Below are positions 5,828-11,040 of a stretch of 11,040 nt of DNA, piece by piece (positions within the stretch are counted from its first letter, which is position 1; each line of letters begins with the position of its first letter). A program made the position numbers and the translations under genes. Below the pieces are notes generated by a model. The model did no database searches. It saw only the letters and a list, made by a program, of their open reading frames with translations, and was not told the origin of the DNA. The DNA lies in assembly GCA_031266495.1 (NCBI GenBank), contig JAISAX010000132.1, positions 1-11,040 on the forward strand. The letters run 5' to 3'. This DNA comes from Opitutaceae bacterium. GTDB taxonomy: Bacteria > Verrucomicrobiota > Verrucomicrobiae > Opitutales > Opitutaceae.

Positions 5828-7111
5828 ATGTGCGCGCGCAACTCCACGATGCGAATCCGTCGCCAGCAGGTTGATGTCTGCCTGGATGCCGACATCATCG
5901 GAGCGTTGTGCCGGGTCGGCACGCTGTTTCATGCATCTTCGCACGGGAAACCGGTGTTTTCCTTTTCCTATGACCGCGAGTGGCTGCAACGGCCCGATGC
6001 TTTTGAAATCGATCCCGACTTGCGGTTGCACAACGCCGAAAGTTATCCGGGGCGGCCCGATGGAGTTTTCGGGATTTTTATGGACTCGGCCCCCGACCGC
6101 TGGGGACGGCTTTTGCTGGATCGCCGGGAGGTTCTCGGGGCGAGGGATGAGCAAAGGCCCGTGAAGGCGTTGGGTGAGTGGGATTATCTTCTGGGCGTGC
6201 ATGACAGTTGCCGGATGGGCGCGTTGAGATTTCGCCGGGAGGCCGGAGCCGATTTTCTGGACAACGATCCCCATCTGGCTGCTCCGCCGATCACCTCGTT
6301 GCGAGAGTTGGAGGCGGCATCGCTCGCCCTTGAGGCGCCTCGGGCCGACGAGCATCCCGAGTTCAGGAAATGGCTCACTGCCTTGCTGGCTCCGGGCAGT
6401 TCGTTGGGCGGCGCCCGCCCGAAAGCCAATTTCACCGATGTCGGCGGCGCTCTCTGGATCGCCAAGTTTCCCGGGCGGGAGGACCGCCGCGACATCGGAG
6501 GATGGGAAATGGTCCTGCACAGGCTGGCGGCAGAGACCGGTTTGCAGGTGGCGGAGGCGCGACTGCTGACCTTGGGCGAACGTCACCGCACCTTTGCTTG
6601 CAGGCGTTTCGACCGGCTGCCCTCCGGACGCCGCCGTTTTTTCGTATCGGCAATGACACTACTTGAACGGCGGGACGGCGACCACGCCAGCTACCTCGAA
6701 CTGGCTGAATTTCTCGGCAGCCGCGGGAGCGTTTCGCGGCGAAATGCCGATCTCCGTGAACTGTGGACCCGCATTGTATTCAATCTGCTGGTTTCCAACC
6801 GGGATGATCACCTGCGCAATCATGGCTTTATTCTTGCCGGGGATGGCTGGCGGCTGGCTCCCGCTTTCGACCTCAATCCCGGTATCGACAAGATGCACCA
6901 TCAGTTGGCGATTGACGCAAGCGACCCTGCGCCGGATGTGGAGCTGGCGCTATCGACCGCAAAGTATTACGGCCTCCGCCTCCCGGAGGCCGGGGCAATC
7001 CTGAATCATGTGAAAACGGTGGTGCGCCGCTGGCGTGCGGTGGCCGCAGAGTTGCAGTTGCCGCGCGCAGAGTGCGAACTGATGACGTCGGCATTTTCAT
7101 TGAGCGACTGA
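5828..7111 (+). CDS. hipA: HipA-family serine/threonine kinase toxin, complete
   Basis: The 427-residue protein is close to the usual HipA length (E. coli HipA is 440). Family landmarks in order are: the N-terminal HipA region with GVFGIFMDSAPDRWGRLLLDRR (about 77-98); the ejectable nucleotide loop SSLGGARPKANF, where Ser192 aligns with the autophosphorylated Ser150 of E. coli HipA and Lys199 follows; WIAKFPG; CRRFDR; the catalytic loop NRDDHLRN with Asp326 and Asn331 (matching D309 and N314); and the metal-binding LAPAFDLNP with Asp348 (matching D332). All key residues are present, so the kinase should be active. Known HipA enzymes phosphorylate an aminoacyl-tRNA synthetase (GltX in E. coli) and halt growth; the target here is unknown. 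It should be neutralised by the HipB encoded 16 bases upstream. Confidence 0.93.
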   Translation: MCARNSTMRIRRQQVDVCLDADIIGALCRVGTLFHASSHGKPVFSFSYDREWLQRPDAFEIDPDLRLHNAESYPGRPDGVFGIFMDSAPDRWGRLLLDRREVLGARDEQRPVKALGEWDYLLGVHDSCRMGALRFRREAGADFLDNDPHLAAPPITSLRELEAASLALEAPRADEHPEFRKWLTALLAPGSSLGGARPKANFTDVGGALWIAKFPGREDRRDIGGWEMVLHRLAAETGLQVAEARLLTLGERHRTFACRRFDRLPSGRRRFFVSAMTLLERRDGDHASYLELAEFLGSRGSVSRRNADLRELWTRIVFNLLVSNRDDHLRNHGFILAGDGWRLAPAFDLNPGIDKMHHQLAIDASDPAPDVELALSTAKYYGLRLPEAGAILNHVKTVVRRWRAVAAELQLPRAECELMTSAFSLSD

Positions 7112-7162
7112 TCAGCCTGTACGACCAGGGAATTTTTGAAGGAAACCCGGTGAATTTCGCAA

Positions 7163-7208
7163 GATCGGGTGGCCCTCCGAGGATTGCGCCTCGGAGGGCC
7201 ACCCGATC
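7163..7208. repeat. 20-bp perfect inverted repeat after hipA
   Basis: GATCGGGTGGCCCTCCGAGG (7163-7182), six-base loop ATTGCG, then the exact reverse complement (7189-7208). It begins 51 bases past the hipA stop. No T-run follows on either strand, so it is more like a dispersed palindromic repeat than an intrinsic terminator, though the hairpin may protect or end transcripts. It shares a CTCCGAGG core with the palindrome at 9118-9152. Confidence 0.85.
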
Positions 7209-7230
7209 CAGGCGCTCCCGCGTCATACTC

Positions 7231-7266
7231 CTTCACATTCTCCCTCCCCCTCCCCCCCCCTCTCCC
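7231..7266 (+). repeat. C/T tract with C9 between the convergent hipBA modules
   Basis: CTCCCTCCCCCTCCCCCCCCC and more C/T (C9 at 7252-7260). Here there is no gene directly downstream on the + strand. Confidence 0.7.
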
Positions 7267-7302
7267 GTTGTTCCCGTTGAAAACGTCGATGAACCTTTTT
7301 TT

Positions 7303-7332
7303 ATTCGCGTTCATTCGCGTCCATTCGCGGTT
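7303..7332. repeat. three 10-bp units ATTCGCGtnc/g
   Basis: ATTCGCGTTC, ATTCGCGTCC and ATTCGCGGTT follow each other without a gap after a T8 run. On the - strand this reads AACCGCGAATGGACGCGAAT..., an intergenic repeat type I recall from many unrelated bacterial genomes, where it yields spurious 'NREWTRMNAN' peptides. The stretch 7333-7465 up to the hipA2 remnant shows no gene. Confidence 0.75.
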
Positions 7333-7465
7333 GGCTTGGGTCTGGTATGCCTCCCGCCTCCCCACCGACTCCGCCGCTCCATTGGGAAATCATACGCAAA
7401 AAAACAACTCTCAAGGTTAGGAACACGAAGGCCACTTCGCGTAAATTTGAAAAAATTTCGCCTTC

Positions 7466-8517
7466 AACGTTGAACACCATGCGCCGGACGAGTTCGCGCA
7501 ATTCAGCGGGCGGCAGACCGAGGCGAATCGCCGTGCGAAACAAATCCCGATAGTCGAGATCACCGGCACTCTTGTGCAAAAGTCCGCTGGCCGAATGGAA
7601 ATGGGCACGGCGTTCCGGTTGCCCGGGATCGGGAAGATCGAAGCGTTTGACCAAGAGATGGCGGCGGCCGCCAGCCGGACCTTCATGGATGATCTGAGTA
7701 TCCACGGACCGGATACCAGCGGCGCGGGCCATGAGGGCATAGGCGTGCTCGCAGGGGGCATGATCACCGGACGCCGAAAGATCGAACTTCAGGAACCGTA
7801 ATGAAAGAAACAGAGCGAAGATGCGCCGGGATTGAAGAGGGAGCCAAGGAGCTGACGAGGGAGTTTACCGGATTGGGAATAAATGACCGAGTCAGCGACG
7901 CTGGATCGCTCTTCAAGACCAGGCAGATTTGCACGGGTTATTTCATTACGGTTCCTCAGCAGGCTGGGCTGGCCGATGCCATCGGGCGCGCCCATCCGCA
8001 GCGTGCCATCGGCATAGGCGAGCACCATTGCCTTGGGAAGGGCGCCTCCGGCGGTGCCTCCCTGGGCCAACTGGCTCAGGACTTCGGTGACCTCGCCGCG
8101 CTCGATCCCGGCAGCCCCCCGGGCGAGGGCCGCCGCGCTTATGTTTTGGAGCGCGCCGGGGCGTTTTCCCGCATCTTCCAACGGAGGCAAAAATTGCAGG
8201 GCTCCGGGGCCGCGGGCGGCCCGCCATGCGAGCAACGACAAGGTGGATGGTTCTCCCCATTTGTTTTTTGCGAATTCTTTTCGGGCAACTTTGCGCCCCC
8301 ACGAATCCGGCAGGCAATCGGCGATCAAGCCGGGCAAACCGTCGATGCCCTGGCTGCCGTTGAAGGCGATGGGCGAAAACGGCAACGCAAGTGGCGAGAG
8401 ATTGTGTCCGTGTTTGAGCCACGTCTCGTCATAGACGAAGTAGATCGTGCCTCGGTGGATGAGGTGCCCGACAAGCGTGCCATCCCACCAGTGAACCTGA
8501 AGGTGTTTGTCGGTCAT
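7466..8517 (-). pseudogene. hipA: second hipA, disrupted by an insertion and truncated
   Basis: The ATG (8517) overlaps the hipB2 stop by four bases (ATGA). The N-terminal part is typical HipA: GLPGLIADCLPDSWGRKVARKEF and GGTAGGALPKAMV (nucleotide loop, with Thr where HipA has the autophosphorylated Ser). At GQPSLL the frame runs into a 166-bp inverted-repeat element (7956-7791) and stops at 7789. Beyond the element another frame continues the family pattern: LKFDLSASGDHAPCEHAYALMARAAGI, then LVKRFDLPDPG and ELRELVRRMVFNV. Removing 167 bases restores GQPSLLKFDLSASG in frame. Similarity stops at FNV (7466), just before the catalytic N-x-D-x-H-x-x-N loop, so the catalytic Asp, Asn and metal-binding Asp are absent; the frame then reads through repeat sequence to 7301. 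It is therefore doubly dead as a kinase. Whether the N-terminal 242-residue piece is made, or still binds HipB, is unknown. Confidence 0.85.
7791..7956. mobile_element. 166-bp MITE-like insertion with 16-bp terminal inverted repeats, inside hipA2
   Basis: The ends are AGGAACCGTAATGAAA (7791-7806) and its exact reverse complement (7941-7956); weaker matching continues inward for several bases. The element encodes no transposase. Its flanks join to make an intact hipA reading frame if 167 bases (7791-7957) are removed, so it is either a 166-bp element with a 1-bp (C) duplication or a 167-bp insert with none. A small non-autonomous element moved by a transposase encoded elsewhere is the simplest reading. 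The family is not recognised. The + strand has an open frame through it from the ATG at 7801, but nothing supports a gene. Confidence 0.75.
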
Positions 8518-8819
8518 TTTTTTCGTGGACGGGATGCGTGTTTGCGTTGGGGAGCCAGCAAGTCGTGCAGACGTATTTCAGGCTGGGCTTCCGGAATCAA
8601 TTCACCAAGCACCCCGGCATAACCGAGCACACCGAGAGAGCGGGCCACGTGGCGAAACTCAATGGAGCCATTGCCGGCTTCGATTTTTCGATAAGTCGGG
8701 AGGGCCACGCCAACAATCGAGGCGACATGTTCTTGGGAAAAATTGCGGCGCAAGCGTTCGGCACGAATACGCGCCCCGAGCTTGGCCATAGCCTCTTTTT
8801 CTCCGAGAATAGAAAACAT
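8514..8819 (-). CDS. hipB: XRE-family HTH antitoxin, HipB-like (partner of the broken hipA2)
   Basis: The protein is 101 residues from the ATG at 8819, or 91 from the ATG at 8789 (MAKLGARIRAERL). A Cro/C1-type helix-turn-helix spans about residues 14-70: LGARIRAERLRRNFSQEHVASIVGVALPTYRKIEAGNGSIEFRHVARSLGVLG, with the canonical FSQEHVA...PTYRKIEAG helices. A basic tail (RKHASRPRKK) follows. It overlaps hipA2 by four bases, the usual translational coupling of antitoxin to toxin. The 8789 start may be the real one: AGAGG and GGAG lie just upstream, while the ATG at 8819 falls inside a palindrome that looks like an operator. The frame is intact although its toxin partner is dead, so it may survive as a stand-alone regulator or cross-react with the other hipBA pair. 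Its sequence differs clearly from the HipB encoded at 5458. Confidence 0.85.
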   Translation of the reverse strand: MFSILGEKEAMAKLGARIRAERLRRNFSQEHVASIVGVALPTYRKIEAGNGSIEFRHVARSLGVLGYAGVLGELIPEAQPEIRLHDLLAPQRKHASRPRKK

Positions 8820-8829
8820 ATTTTCTATT
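8808..8829 (-). promoter_or_regulatory. 22-bp perfect palindrome, probable hipB2 operator
   Basis: AATAGAAAA (8808-8816), CATA, TTTTCTATT (8821-8829). Both arms match exactly. It covers the upstream candidate start codon and overlaps the -10 of the predicted promoter, as expected for an autorepressor site of a dimeric HTH protein. Confidence 0.6.
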
Positions 8830-8856
8830 TATCGGGAAAAATCCTTAATAAAGCAA
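8828..8856 (-). promoter_or_regulatory. candidate sigma70-type promoter for hipBA2
   Basis: On the - strand, TTGCTT (8856-8851), a 17-base spacer and GATAAA (8833-8828). Transcription would start around 8820, inside the palindrome at 8808-8829. With that start, the ATG at 8789 would have a short leader carrying GGAG and AGAGG. Confidence 0.45.
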
Positions 8857-8876
8857 ATATAGTTTCTGTTTTATGT

Positions 8877-9074
8877 GTAGCACTGGGTGTAATTGAAAGT
8901 GGAGGGAACCCCGAAATTTCGCCTGAACCGTCGTAGGGGCGCACTTCACGTGCGCCCGTTCGCGTGTTCGCAGGATGAGGCGCCGTTGTTCATCAACGTC
9001 AACGGGCGCACGTGAAGTGCGCCCCTACGTGTCGGTCCTAGCTTCCCACCACTTTCAATTACACCCTGTGGCAC
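8877..9074. mobile_element. nested palindromic element, about 200 bp, MITE-like
   Basis: The outer arms at 8878-8908 and 9043-9073 match in 27 of 31 positions and share GGGTGTAATTGAAAGTGG. Inside them lies a perfect 29-bp inverted repeat (8932-8960 and 9001-9029, core GGGGCGCACTTCACGTGCGC) around a 40-base loop. There is no coding sequence. It may be one non-autonomous element, or a palindromic repeat inserted inside another. The inner arms resemble 'GTAGGGGCGCACTTCACGTGCGCCC' type repeats I know from verrucomicrobial intergenic regions. Confidence 0.7.
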
Positions 9075-9117
9075 TTTTCTTTGTCGATTCTCCTTTTGAC
9101 TGATATTACGCGGCATC

Positions 9118-9152
9118 GGTAGGGAGGCCTCTCCGAGGCAGGCCTCCCTACC
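9118..9152. repeat. 13-bp perfect inverted repeat GGTAGGGAGGCCT
   Basis: Left arm 9118-9130, loop CTCCGAGGC, right arm AGGCCTCCCTACC (9140-9152). It is a dispersed-type palindrome. Flanking TGATATTA (9102-9109) and TAATATCA (9218-9225) are inverted copies and might be the ends of a larger element, but they are short. Nothing else was seen between 9075 and 9260. Confidence 0.7.
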
Positions 9153-9260
9153 AGATCCTGCCGGATACCTGCTCCGCGTAGCACCCGTCACGGTAAAACC
9201 AGGGTTTCCGAACAAGTCTAATATCAAAAATCAAGTTTACTCCTATACCCCTTGAGGGAA

Positions 9261-9287
9261 GGGAGAGCATCAAATAGATGCTCTCCC
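9261..9287 (-). terminator. hairpin downstream of the SUMF1/PEP-CTERM gene
   Basis: GGGAGAGCATC (9261-9271), loop AAATA, GATGCTCTCCC (9277-9287): a perfect 11-bp stem 31 bases past the stop codon of the - strand gene. The sequence after it on that strand is TTCCCTC, so the T-run is poor. It is probably a terminator or mRNA-end stabiliser. Confidence 0.55.
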
Positions 9288-9318
9288 GGAGCCTTTCAAA
9301 GGGTAAAAAATCTCAAGT

Positions 9319-10413
9319 TCAACAGGTGCGCTGTCCGCCAATGCGTATCCATAAACATATTACCAACAGCATCGTGCCAATCACTCCTGCCGTTCCCGCG
9401 GACTCGGGCACGGACGTCAGGCTGCCAAGATACACGACACGAAAACCGACCTGGTAGGACTCTGTGCCCTGAGCGGTGCCGTTGCGCGCCGTGGAGGCGA
9501 AGGCGTTCGCTTCGCCAGAGAATGAACCACCCCGAAACACACGGCTGCCAGCGGAATGGATGGTATCGGTCCATTCCCACAGGCTGCCACCCTGGTCACG
9601 CGTCCCATACGCGCTTGTCACCAAATCGTAAGTACCTGTTTCCATGATGTCGGAGGCGCTGTAGTTGACGCTATTGTAGTTCGCTTCCTGAGTCGTGAAG
9701 TTGTCGTTTCGATTTGGATACAGCCAGTAGCCGCCTGTTTCACCCTTGGCCGGATCGTAGTACGCCGCCTTGTACCACTCGTTCTCGCCCGGTAGCGCCC
9801 ACCCTGTGCTCGTCAAATGGTCGGGCGGCGTCACGCTCACCAGTGTCGTCACACCGGAGAACGCATACAGTCCGTTCTCCGTATCCGCTCCGGCCGTCGC
9901 CCCGTTCGTCAGCCAGTTCGTGAACCGCGCAGCATCGTAAAACGACACATAGTTCACCGGCTTGTTCGCCCATTCGGGCGCCTTCAACTCGAACACGCCC
10001 GACGCGTTTCGCGTGATTCCGTAGTAGGCGTTATACACCGGGGCTGCACTCTCCGCGCTGTACTGGTCCGGCGAGGCGTAGAGGTTATACTGGTCAATCC
10101 CGGTGCCCACCACCGCATTCAAAAATGCTATGTATTGCGCGTTCGTTACCTCATACGTCCCTATCGCATACTCATACGATACGGCCCCGTAGGTTCCCGT
10201 TGTACCATGCCAATCTTTTTCGGATTGCCCGGTATTTTCGATGTCACGGACGCGCACCATCGCCATTGTGAGGTCGCCGGAAAGAACCCCGACAGCCACG
10301 GTCTGCGCTTCTATCCCGAAGGCCGTCCCGACGACGCCCCACTGCATCAAGGCCGTCGTCAGCAGCAACGACAGCCGTTTCATTAGGATACTTTTCATGA
10401 TGTTATTTTTCAT
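9319..10413 (-). CDS. exported SUMF1-fold (formylglycine-generating enzyme-like) protein with PEP-CTERM-like tail
   Basis: The product is 364 residues from the ATG at 10413; ATGs at 10398 and 10383 are alternatives. The frame is open back to 10608, but the added residues are repeat-derived and would bury the signal peptide (MKRLSLLLTTALMQWGVVGTAFG). The body is a SUMF1/FGE-sulfatase-type domain (about residues 75-325): YAIGTYEVTNAQYIAFLNAV, PVNYVSFYDAARFTNWL, LPGENEWYKAAYYDP, GGSLWEWTD, SRVFRGGSFSG and VGFRVV. Formylglycine-generating enzymes need two Cys after the GGS(Y/F) motif. Here that region (GGSFSGEANAFASTARNGTA) has none, so sulfatase activation is unlikely; a binding or structural role is more probable. 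The C terminus is VPESAG, a hydrophobic helix (GVIGTMLLVICLWI) and RIGGQR, a PEP-CTERM sorting signal with PES instead of PEP, expected to be handled by an exosortase. Confidence 0.88.
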   Translation of the reverse strand: MKNNIMKSILMKRLSLLLTTALMQWGVVGTAFGIEAQTVAVGVLSGDLTMAMVRVRDIENTGQSEKDWHGTTGTYGAVSYEYAIGTYEVTNAQYIAFLNAVVGTGIDQYNLYASPDQYSAESAAPVYNAYYGITRNASGVFELKAPEWANKPVNYVSFYDAARFTNWLTNGATAGADTENGLYAFSGVTTLVSVTPPDHLTSTGWALPGENEWYKAAYYDPAKGETGGYWLYPNRNDNFTTQEANYNSVNYSASDIMETGTYDLVTSAYGTRDQGGSLWEWTDTIHSAGSRVFRGGSFSGEANAFASTARNGTAQGTESYQVGFRVVYLGSLTSVPESAGTAGVIGTMLLVICLWIRIGGQRTC

Positions 10414-10457
10414 TTGTGGACCAGAAAAAATCTCCCGGAGATCGTACCAGTTTGGCC

Positions 10458-10468
10458 GGGGGGGGGGG
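10458..10468 (-). repeat. C11 tract (sense strand) upstream of the SUMF1/PEP-CTERM gene
   Basis: Eleven G on the + strand, so eleven C in the sense of the - strand gene, about 45 bases before its ATG at 10413. It begins one base after a candidate -10 box, so transcription may start within it. Confidence 0.85.
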
Positions 10469-10469
10469 A

Positions 10470-10498
10470 ATAACAGACGAGCAGAGAAAGCGCGGCAA
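10470..10498 (-). promoter_or_regulatory. candidate promoter of the SUMF1/PEP-CTERM gene
   Basis: On the - strand, TTGCCG (10498-10493), a 17-base spacer and TGTTAT (10475-10470). Each box matches four of six consensus positions. The predicted start falls in the C11 tract. The evidence is modest. Confidence 0.3.
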
Positions 10499-10599
10499 TT
10501 TCCAGTCAATGCCAGGATGTGGCGCGGGCTTTCTCCGCCAATCGTCCATTCCGGAATAGCATGTTTTTTTCGCCAGGCAGCCCGTGCTGCGTCGGGCAG

Positions 10600-10615
10600 G
10601 CTTCGCAAGCGAAGC
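10600..10615. repeat. small inverted repeat GCTTCGC-AA-GCGAAGC
   Basis: Seven-base perfect arms with a two-base loop, inside GGCTTCGCAAGCGAAGCTAC. It belongs to the repeat cluster upstream of the SUMF1 gene. Confidence 0.6.
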
Positions 10616-10648
10616 TACGTCACGGTCACAGGTTGCTGGCTGCGGTCC

Positions 10649-10708
10649 GTAGCGCGGGCATCCTGCCTGCATTCTGTCCCGGAGTTGCAGGCTGGAAGCC
10701 TGCGCTAC
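10649..10708. repeat. GTAGCGC...GCGCTAC palindromic repeat
   Basis: Arms 10649-10670 and 10687-10708 (22 bp, 19 matching) flank a 16-base loop. Both arms carry the GTAGCGC(A/G)GGC(T/A)TCC(A/T)GCCTGC pattern, which I know as a frequent intergenic palindrome in Verrucomicrobia and relatives and which translates to spurious 'AGILPA/AGWKPALR' peptides. Confidence 0.75.
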
Positions 10709-10729
10709 GCTACTGCTACCGACCGCTGC

Positions 10730-10806
10730 GGGCTGCGGGCTGCGGGCTGCGGGCTGCGGGCTGCGGGCTGCGGGCTGCGGGCTGCGGGCTGCGGGCTGCG
10801 GGCTGC
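10730..10806. repeat. tandem array of eleven GGGCTGC units
   Basis: Eleven perfect 7-bp units with no variant, preceded by a further GCTGC. The perfect identity suggests recent slippage expansion and copy-number variation between strains. It begins 22 bases after the GTAGCGC palindrome. No gene reads through it convincingly; open frames over it are artefacts of the repeat. Confidence 0.95.
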
Positions 10807-11040
10807 GGTTATTATACTAACCCCAACTATCACAGTGTCAAGCGTTTTTGCAAGTTTTCCTGCATTTTTTTGTGTCCTTTTTCCTTGCATACGCGCACCC
10901 CGCCTGGTGACGGAAAACGTTGTCGTGTGGTGCATGGCGGTAGCGGTCATAGGACGATTCGTTGGCGTAAAAACAGCATGCACCTTGTCAAATGATCCTT
11001 CATCATGAAAGCTCATTCTGCATCTTTCTGTATTTTTTCT
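10807..11040 (+). other. AT-richer non-coding end of the window, possibly ending in a gene start
   Basis: The sequence changes sharply from GC-rich repeats to T-rich DNA with several TTTTnnTGCA-like words (10840-10893). The ATG at 11005 opens MKAHSASFCIFS before the window ends and could start an exported protein. No Shine-Dalgarno sequence precedes it and only 12 codons are visible, so it is not called a gene. No other gene was found here. Confidence 0.3.

Noticed and set aside
7303..7332. ATTCGCG units as a possible CRISPR fragment
   Set aside because: The units are 10 bp and contiguous with no spacers.
7801..8622. Long + strand open frame opposite hipA2
   Set aside because: It is the antisense of hipA2 and the inserted element; it has no domain, no ribosome binding site and high-GC shadow composition.
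9319..10413. SUMF1 protein as the variable protein of a diversity-generating retroelement
   Set aside because: No reverse transcriptase or template repeat is in the window, and the C terminus is a sorting anchor rather than a variable region.
10414..10608. N-terminal extension of the SUMF1 protein (MRSLPDAARAAWRKK...)
   Set aside because: It would be translated from repeat and promoter-like sequence including the C11 tract and would place about 65 residues before the signal peptide.
10241..11008. Large + strand open frame across the GGGCTGC array
   Set aside because: It is a shadow of the SUMF1 gene and then repeat-encoded (GLRAAGC) peptide.

Overview
The window looks like a chromosomal segment of a high-GC verrucomicrobial bacterium, probably close to Opitutaceae. 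This is an inference from three things: an H-Xn-DG type prepilin-like protein, a PEP-CTERM-like SUMF1-fold protein, and several palindromic repeats of a kind I know from Verrucomicrobia and Planctomycetes (one arm reads as spurious 'AGILPA...AGWKPALR' peptides). No rRNA, tRNA or CRISPR array was seen.

Layout. Positions 1-5217 (+ strand) hold three genes for exported proteins. They are a type II/IV pseudopilin-like protein (66-782), a secreted protein of unknown function (875-1702), and a large modular secreted glycoside hydrolase of clan GH-A type (1870-5217). Directly after the hydrolase stop lies the frameshifted start of a Tat-exported protein gene (5221-5289), cut off at a G8 tract. Positions 5341-7111 carry an intact hipBA-type toxin-antitoxin operon. 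Positions 8819-7466 (- strand) carry a second hipBA pair in convergent orientation. Its antitoxin gene is intact, but its hipA is dead: it is interrupted by a 166-bp element with 16-bp perfect terminal inverted repeats and is cut off just before the kinase catalytic loop. Positions 8857-9318 are gene-free and full of inverted repeats, including a large nested palindrome. Positions 10413-9319 (- strand) encode an exported SUMF1-fold protein with a PEP-CTERM-like tail. The rest is a repeat cluster with an eleven-unit GGGCTGC tandem array and an AT-rich segment that may precede another gene.

How the genes relate. The three left-hand genes fit polysaccharide use plus surface assembly, although no shared pathway can be proven. 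The hipBA modules are accessory defence or persistence genes lying between exported-protein genes. The working pair has a 13-bp perfect hairpin at the antitoxin/toxin junction, followed by the strongest Shine-Dalgarno sequence in the window.

Most unusual points. (1) A short inverted-repeat element sits in hipA2, and the empty site can be rebuilt in frame. (2) Long sense-strand poly-C tracts (C9 to C16) lie in front of all four exported-protein genes, and shorter ones encode Pro/Ser linkers inside the hydrolase, while the hipBA genes have none. (3) A leader-plus-start duplication lies between two genes. (4) Three families of palindromes are present.
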